Assembly (NCBI GenBank): GCA_029204225.1
Contig: CM055109.1
Coordinates: forward strand, 24,022,422 to 24,086,421
Length of the DNA: 64,000 bases
Direction of reading: 5' to 3'
From: Diphasiastrum complanatum
Lineage: Eukaryota; Streptophyta; Lycopodiopsida; Lycopodiales; Lycopodiaceae
The translations under genes were made by a program, and so were the position numbers. The notes under the pieces are model-generated. The model was not told the DNA's origin. It saw nothing but the letters and a program-made list of their open reading frames with translations, and did not search any database. Shown here in pieces: positions 15,727-25,939 of the stretch; within the stretch, counting starts at the first letter, position 1, and every line of letters starts with the position of its first letter.

Positions 15727-16350
15727 TTAAGAAATGCTGACATCCTTCCACTGCACCCTTGCATTGCTAGTTTTTAATGATCCGTAGACGCCATACTTGA
15801 AGTTGTTAGGTACGTCTCTATCTGTGTCCGGCCATTTGCCCTTGGAAACGTTGTTGATGAAAGCTTCAACATAGTTACCCTTATCGTGGACAATCTTCAC
15901 GTCCACCCAAGCGTTGTCTACGCCAGTGGCGAGAACATCGTGTTCATATCGTGTAAGTTTTCCTCCATTGCCGCTGTACGCTCGAAGCATAAACTGTGTT
16001 GCTTTGTCGCTCCCACCAAATATTTGAAATAGACATTCGTCAAATAGGGGAGGGGAGATTCTCAGCTTTCCTTGGAAGACATGCGTTCCAGAGGTGTACG
16101 TATTGTGGACCTTCACTTCCAGGCGATTTGTGTGCTGATTCAGAAGCTGGAACGTCTCTACCCCGCCAATGTTTGTGTAATGACAGGCGTTTTTAGGACA
16201 TAAGAAGCTCTTTGGCAATGAATCTGGTGGCCAGACGTCATGTGTAGATTCATCAACTTCATATTGTAAGTCTTTCACCAAGCCAGCGGTTTGCTGCAGA
16301 ACTAGTGCAACAAAAGCCATCGAAAACAGGATAACTGCAGAATTGCCCAT
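15727..16350 (-). CDS. Citrate-binding-like secreted protein (PL7-like jelly-roll fold)
   Basis: An intact single-exon frame of 207 residues, the usual length for this plant family, first described as the vacuolar citrate-binding protein of rubber tree and structurally related to alginate-lyase-type (PL7) jelly rolls. Residues 1-23 form a clear signal peptide (ILFSMAFVALVLQQTAG), so the product enters the secretory pathway. Family landmarks are in order: VFQGKLRI (about 91), a QIFGG-type strand LFQIFGGSDKATQFMLRAYS (about 107), GGKLTRYEHDVL, WVDVKIVHDKGNYVEAFINN (about 148), and the C-terminal NFKYGVYGSLKT...VQWKDVSIS. The biochemical role of most members, including ligand binding here, is not established. 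The start is the only Met before the hydrophobic leader. A possible TATA (TATATAGG on the minus strand near 16,525) lies about 170 bases upstream. Two other copies of this locus in the window keep only the last codons. Confidence 0.85.
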   Translation of the reverse strand: MGNSAVILFSMAFVALVLQQTAGLVKDLQYEVDESTHDVWPPDSLPKSFLCPKNACHYTNIGGVETFQLLNQHTNRLEVKVHNTYTSGTHVFQGKLRISPPLFDECLFQIFGGSDKATQFMLRAYSGNGGKLTRYEHDVLATGVDNAWVDVKIVHDKGNYVEAFINNVSKGKWPDTDRDVPNNFKYGVYGSLKTSNARVQWKDVSIS

Positions 16351-17400
16351 TATAGTGAGAAACTAGTGCGGCAATGGCAATTAGACCAGTGAGGAGGATC
16401 ACAAATCAAACTTGCTGCAGATCAGATCATACCAGCATCAGCTGGTTAAGGTCAAAACAATTTAAAAACAGCATAAAAATAGAACGATCCCCGTTGCTAT
16501 GAGCTACGTGGTAGAGTACTGCCTATATACTTGGCAACCTCGCCACCCGTGTCGTGCATCTAAGGATGCAGCTGAGGCTGAGCTGTGGGTTCTGATTGCA
16601 TGTAGAGACCAATCTGCAGTGGTATAAATCATAACCATGATCCACACCACTCCATTATACACGACAACCGACATGATTAAGGGTGTGATATGCAAGATAT
16701 TGTACAAGCAACCAAAGAAGATGGGCGATGATCCAAACTGGAAGTAGACGCATCTAAAATTACAAGGTAGAAGGCACTCTATCCCAAACCTCAGGCCAGT
16801 TTTGACCAAGAGCGCCATGGCAAGTGCATCCACAAACTCAACTTCAAGACAAAGCTTGACACTTTTTGGACTAATTGATGGAATCTTATACCCTTACTTG
16901 AGAGTTTAATTGCCATAGTCAAAGACAAAAAGTATGGACCCTTTTTTTTGGCTGAATGATGGAATCTTTTATGATGTTTTCTAGTTGAATTTTGGATAGG
17001 GAAAGACAAAGATTGTAATCAACATATTGGTGGGTATAACTCCATCTTCTTAAATCGTATGATAACTTTCCACCCTTTGACCGTTGGGAGCTCATCATCA
17101 TCGCTTTAGTGGTCGTGCATAATATGATGATTCCAAAGATTGACCCCTTTCCAAGTTGAATGATGGAATCTTTTTTAACTTATATTGCCATTGGCAAGTG
17201 AACTTGTAGATGTTGTAACCAAAAAAGAACCCATTTTTGTTTGTCCCTACATAGCAAAGGGAGATTGCCACCTATTGTAACAACGCCTTCGAGACATCAT
17301 ACTTGAGAGAATTTCCAAGTTTATAAAGTGAATCAGGTATCCAAATAACACATAGCCTTTACCACCTATCACGCTTATAGTTCACTCTCAAGGGAAAGTA
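16351..17400. repeat. Upstream flank of the citrate-binding gene, duplicated
   Basis: No gene seen. 16,528-17,400 recurs at about 26,815-27,840 (same orientation) and 47,280-48,315 (inverted). 17,020-17,400 recurs again inverted at 52,665-53,090. Several short frames persist between copies simply because the DNA is nearly identical. Confidence 0.75.
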
Positions 17401-18360
17401 ATTTCCTTGTGAGTTTATCTTGATTCTACGGCTTTCCTAAATAACCACTCCTAGTTTACCCCCTTTCCTAGATTAACCACAATCAAATAGCAAGATTAGA
17501 TGGTGGAGTCAACTTGCAGTACCCCCTCACCTCTATCACTTAACTAAAGATTACAAGAACAAGCAAAGAAAACTAAAATGAAAATAAATAACAAGTAGAT
17601 AGAAAACATAACAAAATAGAGAACATGAGATGCAAACATGTTTGGATTTATTTTGACATAATCTCCTCCTTTTGTTGAACATGAGAAATGGGTACAAGAT
17701 GTGCCTTTTTATTTCTGGAGGAGGCCCTGCCCCTTCTCTCTTATTGGCTAACTGTAAATGGCAAGGATCTTCATCCAAGCTCTTCAAGTAAAATCCAATG
17801 GTTCCAAAATGAGAATGATGTCTTTCACATGAATCATGTGAGTTCCTTTTGGAGTGAGAAGGTCCTCACATGATTCATGCGAGTTCCTTCAAACTTAGAA
17901 CAATATCAACTTGACTTTGGGAATTTTTTATTATCGTATGTCTCAAGTCTTTTTATTCCTAGTTCTACAAATTCTACATATCATATTAGCATTAGGGGGT
18001 ATTAGAACTCAAAATGGGACCTTTGTCAAGATGTTTTTTTTTTACTTCTGGTGAAGGGATTTGGAGATCATAGAAAACCCTCAGCTTGAACAATGATACT
18101 CAAGTTGAGCGGTTCATATATTATCAAACATGATGTATACAAAAAATTATACAACATAATACCAAATGACACTGTTCTATCGATCTTCAATTTTGATGGA
18201 TGTTCCTATGTCTTTGCATTTTATATGCTATTCCTACCTTGCTCTTACCTGCACATGATAAATTGTTTAAGTTCATTTATCTTGTAAAACTGAATCACTA
18301 AGAAATAAAAAAAAATGAAAATTTTCATATGGCATAACATACCTTAACAACATTCAATCG
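17401..18360. repeat. Duplicated non-coding segment
   Basis: Matches 45,790-47,270 inverted (lacking about 780 bases) and 28,700-29,369 inverted. No gene is recognised. It contains ATTCATG(C/T)GAGTTCCTT-type direct repeats near 17,830-17,890. Confidence 0.7.
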
Positions 18361-18640
18361 AAATTGATAGTACTAAGGAAGTTTGAAATGCAACATGTCT
18401 AGTTTTGATCAAATGTGATTGAGACTCCAATCTTCCTCAACCTCAATCATAGCAAGAATGTTGTCATTTCTTTTCACTGTTATTTGAAGTTGCTCTTGAT
18501 GGTTTATTGCAAAATCTTGATCTGGTGGCTTCCACTCATTTTTGTGTTTTATCCATCTTCTATTATACAGCAACAAAGTGAGCATTTTGTTTTTGATGTG
18601 ATATCAATTGGGATGGCCCGCGACAACCATTTGTGCCAAA
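18361..18640 (-). pseudogene. Gene 2 fragment fused to copia (arm A copy)
   Basis: Read on the minus strand, this piece carries the gene 2 signature W(K/V)P.DQD.. followed by EVEEDWSL, broken by stops. It is the mirror of 45,260-45,540, where it reads better. It abuts the inverted copia pre-integrase fragment at about 18,640. Confidence 0.5.
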
Positions 18641-18960
18641 GTTTGATTTGAGAAAGCTCCTCTCCAGCCATCAAACAAAGAGTAGATTTCACATAAGCAT
18701 ACAATTTGAATTATCTCCCAAATCTTGTTCCTCTTGCAATCATCTCTCCATCCCTCTTGATAAAGCAAGTATTTACATCAAATTCTACTTGGAAACGACT
18801 ATCCAACATTCCAACACTAAACAAGCTTTAGTGATGTTAGGAACATACAATATATCATCAAGCTTCAAGAGGATTTCAAAATTGTTTTCAGACTTCGGGA
18901 CACATATGACAAATTTGTTGAGCACTTCCGACCAGCTCCGTCCTCTCCTCCAAGTTGCAG
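18641..18960 (-). pseudogene. Copia protease/pre-integrase fragment, inverted
   Basis: Minus-strand reading gives NFEILLKLDDILYVPNITK and then KLWHKWL-type pre-integrase residues through frameshifts. These are the C-terminal part of copia protease and the GAG-pre-integrase domain. It lies head-to-head with integrase on the plus strand, joined at about 18,960, so the element was scrambled by an inversion. The mirror copy is 44,890-45,250. Confidence 0.75.
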
Positions 18961-20731
18961 AAAAGAAAAAGCAAGCAGTCCTTAGAAAGCCAGATGCATA
19001 TGTTTTGAACATGTCCAAAAAATCCTTGGTTCTTTATCTTGACTATCCATCTAGTAAGGTCGATCTCCCTGTCTGTCAAAGCTGCATCTTTGGAAAGCAG
19101 GCTAGGATTCCTTTTAGATCAAGTCATAGGCATGCAGCAAAAGATCTGTTAGATGTTGTTCATACAGATATATGTGGACCTATGCAAACTCCCTCATTAC
19201 TTGATGCAAAGTATTTCATTACCTTTATTGACAAATTCTCCAGAAGAATAGCTGTTTACTTCATTAAACAGATATCAGAGGCTTTCATCAAATTCAGGCA
19301 ATTCAAAGAGCATGCTAAGAATCAAACTGGCAAAAGAATCAAAGCATTGAGGTCAGATAACGGGGGAGAATGCATCTCCACCGAATTCAAGGAGTACTGC
19401 CTTAACAACGGCATTGAGCAACAATACATTACCTCCTATTCGCCTCAATCAAATGGTCTTGCTAAGAGAAAGAACAAAACCTTAGTCGAATTGGCAAAGT
19501 GCATGTTATCACATGCTACACTTCCGAAGTCCTTCTGGGCTGAAGCTGTTTCAACAACAACCTATATCCAGAACAAATGTCCTACTAAAGGTCTCTCAGA
19601 AAAAACACCATTCGAAGTTTGGACATGTATCAAACTTCCTCTATCAAACTTACAAGTTTTTGGATATACTACTTTTGCGCAGATTCCTCATGATCTTAGG
19701 AAGAAGCTCGACTTCCAAAGTATCAAATGTATCTTCATCAGCTTTCAGATCAAGCCTACAAGTTGTTCGATCCCATCGAGTCAAAGATATTCACTAGCCG
19801 GGATGTCATCTTCATCAAAGATCAGTTTCAAGACCTCAAAGGAAAAGGCAGTCCCCATGTAGTTGGCCTTTAAACTTTCTACTCAGTCAACTATTTCCAG
19901 TGAAGGTCCAAGATCTTCTACTTTTGATGAACAAAAAATCAGTGGTGAATCAGAAGAAGATGATGTTGCAACTACGGTTTGATGAAGCTAATCAACTTCC
20001 TCTATTGCCTAGAAGATCTTCAAGAGCAAGTAGACCACTTAACTGGTATATCGACGAGTCTGCAGCCTACCTTGTTCACGAGCTGACGTCTGTCCAAGAG
20101 GCACTCATTCAGCCTGATTCGGATCTCTGTAAAGAAGCTATGCATAAATTTATTCAGCTCTTATCAAGAACTAGACATGGACAATTGTCGAATTACCTAC
20201 TAGCAGAAACACAGTTGATTACAAATGGATTTTCAAAGTCAAGTATAATGCAGATGGAAGCATCAATAGGAGAAAGGCACGACTTGTTGCCAGAGGATTT
20301 TCTCAGGTATACAATGTCGATTACACTGAGACCTTCAGTCCAGTAGTCAAGCATTCATCTATTGGACTTTTGCAATCATTTGTCGCTGCAGCAGATTTGG
20401 AATTACATCAAATGGATGTACAACCAGCATATCTCAATGGAGTTACACATGGTGCAACCCGAAGGTTAAACACAGTTATATGTGTAAACTCCATAAGGCA
20501 CTTTATGTCTTGAAGCAATCTGCTCGAGCATGGTTTCAAATGATCAATACTTTTTTTATTAATCACGACTACACACCAAGCTCTTCAGATTCTAATGTTT
20601 ACTTCAAGATAGTGCAACAGTCTTTTATCATTATCACTCTATATTTGGATGATACATTGCCTTTCGGCAACAGAAATACTTGTGTTTCCTTCATTTCGTG
20701 TCATTTCACGATCTCTATGCTTTCAGCATGA
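18961..20731 (+). pseudogene. Copia integrase and reverse transcriptase pseudogene (arm A)
   Basis: Integrase runs from about 18,961 to 19,745: a CQSCIFGKQARIPF zinc-region end, LDVVHTDICGPM with the first catalytic Asp, and ALRSDNGGECIST with the second. The expected third residue, Glu in the usual NG.AERKN.T, is Lys here (NGLAKRKNKT), so even an intact protein would lack the DDE triad. A frameshift follows near 19,740. Reverse transcriptase pieces continue in changing frames: RSSRASRPLN linker (about 20,010), ETFSPVVKHSS (about 20,330), ADLELHQMDVQPAYLNG, then HKALYVLKQSARAWF and the palm ITLYLDDT (20,480-20,680), where the second Val/Asp context is altered. RNase H is missing and unrelated sequence follows near 20,731. 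Confidence 0.85.
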
Positions 20732-20744
20732 ATCAATGTCATAA

Positions 20745-21099
20745 CTCATTTGAGTTTCGCTTCGCTTCACTTCGCTTCGTTGGGTGAAGAGAGATCGAAC
20801 AGAAATAATTTGACCGCCTACATTTGTGCAGACGTGTGTGCAGTGTCAACAACTAACACACAGGAGGTGATCCTAGACTCAGGAGCTATCTCACACTTTG
20901 TGACATCAAGACGAATTACGTCTGATTTTTGAAGTGCAGATGCATCAAGATCATTGTTCTTGGAGATGGATCCAAACACCAAGTGAACGGTATTGGTTCA
21001 ATGTGGCTCAACACGAATGGCAGAGACAGACAACTCGAAGATGTTTTGTTCGTGCCTACATTGCAGTGGGACTTGTTTTCTGTGGCAAGAATAGCTGAT
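20745..21099 (+). pseudogene. Copia protease fragment (arm A)
   Basis: Reads TTNTQEVILDSGAISHFVTS, with the copia aspartic protease motif DSGA, then after a stop at about 20,930 DVLFVPTLQWDLFSVARIA. It is out of normal order (after reverse transcriptase), so it belongs to a second, rearranged copy. The T element begins immediately at 21,100 inside this domain. Confidence 0.75.
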
Positions 21100-22803
21100 C
21101 ATTAGAGAAAATATGGGCCCAAAGAAGGCCCTATAAGAAATGCCATGTAGGAAAGAGAAAAATAATATAAAGTGATTATAATATCATTTTCTATTGCCCA
21201 CACTACTTTCTATGTAAATGAATGCACCTTAGTTTAGTCACATCAAAAATTGTAGTTAAAATATAATTTTCAAAATGCTGAATATTCCCTCCCAATAGTT
21301 GGGAACACTCAAAAATTTGAATTAGGAGTAGAAAATCTGAAACAAAGCCTACGCCATCTCTATCTCCAAGGTAAAAAACAAGTGTTTAGCGCCATCTTTA
21401 TCTCCAGCAGAGTCGTTAGCGCCATCTCCAGCTTTGTTACTGTCATTGTGTTGTTTGTTACTATACTATTGTACTGATGACAAAGCTTTATCATCTTCGT
21501 GTGGATCAGTCACCAAAATATGCTTCGCTCAGGACAAGAAATTCAAAGCAACCCAAATTGTCAACTTCTGATATGGTCCGATACAGGGAGGAAAGCTAAA
21601 GCATGTAGATTTATGGTCATCAGGAACATTGTATTCTATTGATCCATGTTCATTGCAACATCCAGATTTTGATTCCGTGAGTCAGTTAATAATCTATATG
21701 TGTCATGGTAAAAATGGCCTTTTGGGTTACTATGAGAATTTGATGCTCTATGGGAATGCACATTCAATGCAAAGAATACATTATTTGGAAGAGGAATCAA
21801 GGAAAATATCAAAGGAGTGCGAAAAAAAATTTACAAAGATAAAAACTTGTTTGGATGAAAATGAGATGCTCAAGAAGGAGATCCAAAGGTTGAAATCTTC
21901 TTTGCATCATTATACAACTAGTAATGATGAGATAAAGACTGCATTTCAATCCATGCATATTTCATATTTGTCTCTTGTTAAAGATATGGATGTGCTCAAC
22001 AGAAAGGTCCGAAACAACAAGAGGAAAAGATTGGTAAACAAGGATATATGTGATCTATCATCCAGAGGAGGTCATTCAACATTGAATGGCATTTAGCAGG
22101 AGATCTAAAGACATTAAATGTTCAATGTATCTCATGGCGCTAACTCTAAACACCCTTGTTTGTACTGCATGAAAACAGCAAAAGACATGACAAGGAGTAC
22201 AGGAATATCAAGAGATCGAGAAGATTCTAATTGGAAACCTGTACTACTGATTCCTCTACGAAATGTTCATATCTGTACATTGCATGCGGAGGTGCATTTT
22301 ATAGAAAAAATAATATATCTTCACATCTTGTTTGCATGAAATTCCGAGCCAGAGGCTTCTGCGAAGGAAGCTATTTCCAGATTAGAGGATGTGTTGTCCA
22401 AAGGGGGCTCACATAAAGGCCATTGTTGACTGTCGTGTTTTGTGATAATAGTTCTTGAGCCGTATACTCCTGATGATGTATATAGATTTCGGCAAGAGTT
22501 GATTGAAACCTATGCCCAGAACGGTGTAAGCGTTGCACCTGAGATCGAGGGCCCTCAAAAACAAGCTGCTCCTGCCTTACAGCCTTTCAGGTTGCTCAGG
22601 ATGCAGATCTTATTTTATATAATAAAAAAGGAATAAAAGTCCTTTCTAATACAGAGGAAGACAATATCATAGCAGAGAGTCCTCTTTTCCTAAAAGACAT
22701 TGAAGCCCTTCCCGAAATAGAGGAAGGCGAGGTTATAGAAGGAGTTGTTCCCTTATCAGTTCCTAATATTGATAAAAAAAATATAGAAAAATTGACTGAA
22801 TAG
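21100..22803 (+). pseudogene. T element, transposase-like gene, internal-deletion copy (arm A)
   Basis: The TIR starts at 21,100 (CATTAGAGAAAATATGGGCC, then a GGCCC block). Exon 1 (about 21,610-22,075) gives the N-terminal region (FDSVSQLIIYMCHGKNG), a strong coiled coil (EEESRKISKECEKKF...EMLKKEIQRLKSS, about residues 50-95) and a basic stretch NNKRKRLVNKD. At RGGH the gene jumps to the late segment WHLAGDLK, then SHGANSKHPCLYCM and TLHAEVHFIEKIIYLHILFA. The roughly 1.8 kb holding exons 2-3 (compare 29,370-31,345) is missing. A five-base deletion shifts the frame just after GDLKTL, and a Trp codon has become a stop after LHILFA. The last part, about 22,437-22,803, reads EPYTPDDVYRFRQELIETYA and, after a one-base shift, an acidic tail ending at 22,803. 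No function can remain. Confidence 0.7.
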
Positions 22804-23024
22804 AGATCTATTTGTAAATAGAGATCTATTTGTAAATAGAGATACATAAAAAAAAAGAAAGATACAATCATTTTACATGTAAACAACTCGTTTATGGGTT
22901 TTTTTTTATTGATATCAATATAGATTCTTACAATCAGGTTGTGTCCATAGTGTAAGACTGAAATGCAATTTTCTATATTGATAAAAAGACATGATGATTG
23001 GCATGTATTTGCTGATAGTGAATC
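22804..23024. other. Junction between convergent T and gene 2
   Basis: AT-rich gap with a tandem AGAGATCTATTTGTAAAT repeat (22,801-22,845) between the convergent 3' ends. It is the expected place for two terminators or poly(A) signals. Confidence 0.5.
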
Positions 23025-24381
23025 TCAATGTTCTTCTGTAAGTTGGATTGTTTCGTCAATATCTCTGCATTTGATCTCGAGCTCATGTCTTTTACGTACC
23101 TACAAAAAACTAATACAAAGTTAGTTACAATTAGTACAGAGATTGTATTAGAAAGTTTTGATTGAAACTATTCATAAAAGATCGAGTGTTTACAGTTACT
23201 TACGAGTTTACCATTGAATCTGAAGTCTGAAAGTACATCATCTTGTAGAAGCAATAGTTCCCGCTTGAAGTAGTTTAGACTCCAATCTTCTTCCACCTCA
23301 ACACACGTCAAAACGGCATCATTGTATGTAATTTCAGTATTTTTTCATTTGGAATGTCCACTGGCTTCCAAGTCTTGATCGAGTGGCACCCATTTACCTA
23401 TATTTTTTTTCCATCTTTGATAATGGAAGCATAAGCTCAACATTTGTTTTTCAATTTGATACCGGAAGCACATGGAAGACATTTTAATTCAGCATTCTAT
23501 TTCTCCATCTGATCTTTTGTCCCAGCCTTCATTCATAAGTTCAGATAATAAACTATCTGATAATTTTGCATACAAACATCGTTGGGGTTTTGTGTACATT
23601 GACACTTGAAAAAAAATCCACAAATATATTCAAGGAAATAAACCAGCTCAATTTAACTGTTTTTTATCTCGTGCTCATTTTTAATGATTTTTTTACATCA
23701 ATATATATCTTGCAACGAAATAATTCTGAAACTGTAGCATATGGTGCAATCCATTCATCACTTTCAAAACTAGGTAATGGAATTGGTACTATTTGTCCAA
23801 AATCTCCTTTTGTATCAGGAATGTACATTGATTCATAAAAAAAGATCCCACTATCAGCTAGGTCTTTTGCAGTTCTACCTCGATATTGCAGTTGTCCAAT
23901 ATCAGTGTGAATAACATCTAACACACCTGCTAAAGATCCACTCGGCTCCCATTCATTTATGTTGGATGGATATAAATCTGCAAGAGAAAAATAATCAGAT
24001 TGGCAAGTTTACTATTAGATATTTATGAATGACAAAAATCTAAGTATCAAAAATATCAATACTCACAGTTGTTTTTTTGTGATCCTGGTGGTTGAATCCT
24101 TGCACATTTATCTCTGAATGCATATATACATGTTGGACTAGAATTTCAAAAACAGATTTTTCTCCTGATGATGTTCTGAAATCCAAAATTTTGGCCTTCC
24201 AATGAGATCGATATGATAGTTTTGACCTTTTCCTTTTTCGAAATGCTCCTCTTGATGATGGATGCATCAAAACCCAAGAGTTTTTTGAATATTTTTTTGG
24301 CACACATAATCCATTATCATCTATCTTGTTCAATAGAAACACAGAGTCGATTGAGGAGCACATCTTCCTTGATGGCGCCAT
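23025..24381 (-). pseudogene. Gene 2, unknown protein, multi-exon copy (arm A)
   Basis: Exon 1 starts at 24,381 (MAPSRKMCSS) and runs through WVLMHPSSRGAFRKRKR and ILVQHVYMHSEINVQ to a good splice donor (ACT|GTGAGT, near 24,068). Exon 2 begins after TTGCAG near 23,980 (DLYPSNINEWEPSG) and holds VIHTDIGQLQYRGRTAKDL and SMYIPDTK. Near 23,690 a one-base shift in an A-run moves the frame. The next parts read SLLSELM.EG.DKRSDGEIE, YQIEKQMLSLCFHYQ.W, then near 23,370-23,200 a block EVEEDWSL..F..ELLLLQDD followed by DFRFIFNGK. A last exon (KRHELEIKCRDIDETIQ) stops at 23,025. The family is unknown to me. The EVEEDWSL...DFRF..NGK pattern could be a small beta-grasp-type domain, but that is speculation. 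Copies recur at 39,402-40,765, 51,080-52,161 and, in part, 27,850-28,400, 45,880-46,310 and 45,260-45,540. Confidence 0.55.
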
Positions 24382-24592
24382 TCATAATGTGCATGCAAAA
24401 ATCTGAAACAATGAACTACGAATCTGAAAATTTGCGTAGACAAAAAGCCATGAATCTGAAAAAATGTGTTGGCAAAAATTTGAAACACTGATCTATTTGG
24501 TGCCACAAATTAAATCTGGTTAACCCTATTAACCATGATTTGACAATGCATATACATTAATGGTACATCGATTTTCTCATCTCAACCATCTG

Positions 24593-25336
24593 TCATAAGG
24601 CGGTCACCTCTCCATGTTCCCTAGGTGGTGTAGCTTCTATCTCTAACTTGATCAATCCTGGGTCACCGGCTGTTGGTTTGTCAATTTGCAGGAGTGCAGT
24701 TTTGGGGGCCTCTCTTTGGAGGTTATTTCTCGTCACTACTAAGACTTCCTCCCTCGGTGTGGTCTGGTCCATTTTTTCTAACTCGATGAAATTTACAGGT
24801 GCTCGATCATCCTCTAAGCGTGCTTTCCCCTTGTCCCGTGGATCAATTTTGGGCCCATGTTCTAGAAATTGAGGGCCCCTCGATGGTCTAGCCATGTCTT
24901 GGAGTCTATGGTTCATGGGACCTGGCATTCTGTCACCTGTGTTTAGAGCCTCTCTACGAGTCCAACATCTATCCTCCAAATGCCCTGGCTTCTTGCAGTA
25001 CCCACAAATCAAGTTTGGACAATTTCGATTTAGGTAATTTCCTTTGCAATGGCGGCACACTAATGGGTTAGGACCATCTATGGAGTGTCTCTGACCTATC
25101 ATATTTTGTTGTTGTTTCAGAAAATTCACATCGGTCGCTAACGTATATCTGCTCTCACTCATCACGGCCATGTACCCCTTCAACATTGCTCGCATATAGC
25201 CCAATTCTCTATTGGAACCGACACTCTCATATCCTCGCTCTGGTACTATCTCTGGGACTCCACGATCATGCCGTCTAACATCTTGTGTCTGCGCCATCCT
25301 GCCTGGGTGTGGTTCAATAGTTTGTAGAGGATTCAC
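24593..25336 (-). CDS. Retrotransposon gag-like zinc-knuckle protein fragment
   Basis: An open frame of 247 codons. The centre has C-x2-C residues (CRHCKGNYLNRNC) followed by a CCHC knuckle, CGYCKKPGHLEDRC (about residues 103-116), as in Gypsy or copia gag proteins. The N-terminal part (DRGVPEIVPERGYESVGSNR) lacks a recognisable capsid domain and the C-terminus is acidic. There is no protease or polymerase beside it. It sits where the right end of the T/gene 2 element should be: sequence common to the gene 2 copies stops at CATCTGTCAT (24,595) and this fragment begins. The mirror copy in arm B is open until interrupted by the copia insertion. Probably a captured gag fragment; whether it is expressed is unknown. 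Confidence 0.55.
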   Translation of the reverse strand: MNPLQTIEPHPGRMAQTQDVRRHDRGVPEIVPERGYESVGSNRELGYMRAMLKGYMAVMSESRYTLATDVNFLKQQQNMIGQRHSIDGPNPLVCRHCKGNYLNRNCPNLICGYCKKPGHLEDRCWTRREALNTGDRMPGPMNHRLQDMARPSRGPQFLEHGPKIDPRDKGKARLEDDRAPVNFIELEKMDQTTPREEVLVVTRNNLQREAPKTALLQIDKPTAGDPGLIKLEIEATPPREHGEVTAL

Positions 25337-25933
25337 TACATCTGTGGTTCCTATACTTGTGATCGGTCCCCCTCGTCACGTCTCAGGTCTCAAATTGAAG
25401 AACCGCCAAATGGTATCTTCAAAGGCCCTTTACAAACATCAACTAGACGAAGATAAAATAATAGGCATGCTACACATGGGAAAAGAACCTAATCAAAGCA
25501 TAGCTGAAAAAAGAAAAAAATAACAAATGTTCAAGCACTGTCTAGACTCTTGATCGAGTCAAAGACATCGAAACTGCCAATGGTATGTTAGATCGTGAGT
25601 CCAAATCATCAAAGCTAGCTTCTGAAAATATGCAGATAACTTATCAATCCTCATGTTAAAACCTCAAATAGAAGAGTAGCATGACTTTTGCTGCTCTAGA
25701 ATCTCTTTGTAGCAAAAATACTAGGCATGGTAGTTTGATTAGGAAGAGCTATAAAGCATAGTAACTTAGACTGCAGGTAAAGTAATCTTTAGCCTACTTT
25801 CTGTCCGCGGTCAAATATGTATCATTTTGTTTTTTTTTTCTTGTGCGATTTGTTTCGTTTTCTTGAAAATCTGAGAAATGACATCTTATTCACATACTTT
25901 GGTTACTTTTGTTATCCAATTCACCAGACAGCA
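25337..25933. other. Upstream flank of the gag-like fragment
   Basis: Mirror-identical to 32,703-33,300. No gene seen. Contains a poly-T/TTTCTTGTG stretch and the inner boundary of the inverted duplication at 25,933. Confidence 0.5.
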
Positions 25934-25939
25934 GAAAGT

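Larger units (their letters stand above)
14700..25933. repeat. Arm A of a large inverted duplication
   Basis: Read from 25,933 back to about 14,700, the sequence matches arm B (32,703 to about 48,940) in inverted orientation, discontinuously. By eye most stretches are above about 95% identical. The match stops abruptly at 25,933 (arm B 32,703), within AGACAGCA. Arm A alone carries the citrate-binding gene. It lacks about 780 bases present in arm B at 45,835-46,615; the deletion junction lies near 18,050 with a short GAAGTA homology. It has no counterpart of the 33.9-39.1 kb retrotransposon. These differences order the events: duplication first, then independent insertions and deletions. Confidence 0.85.

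Noticed and set aside
15996-16196. Plus-strand 66-codon frame
   Set aside because: Lies entirely antisense within the citrate-binding-like gene and has no features of its own.
16504-17101. Short frames repeated at 26.7-27.7 kb and 47.4-48.4 kb as a conserved gene
   Set aside because: They recur because the DNA is duplicated; starts and ends shift between copies and no domain is visible.
18633-18960. First part of the 409-codon plus-strand frame as coding
   Set aside because: Its minus strand encodes recognisable copia pre-integrase; the plus-strand reading is an antisense accident fused to the true integrase frame.
23664-23924. Gene 2 as a copia integrase, because of VIHTDIG
   Set aside because: The resemblance to integrase VHTDICGPM is limited to a few residues; the following GQLQYRGRTAKDL and splice sites fit no integrase.
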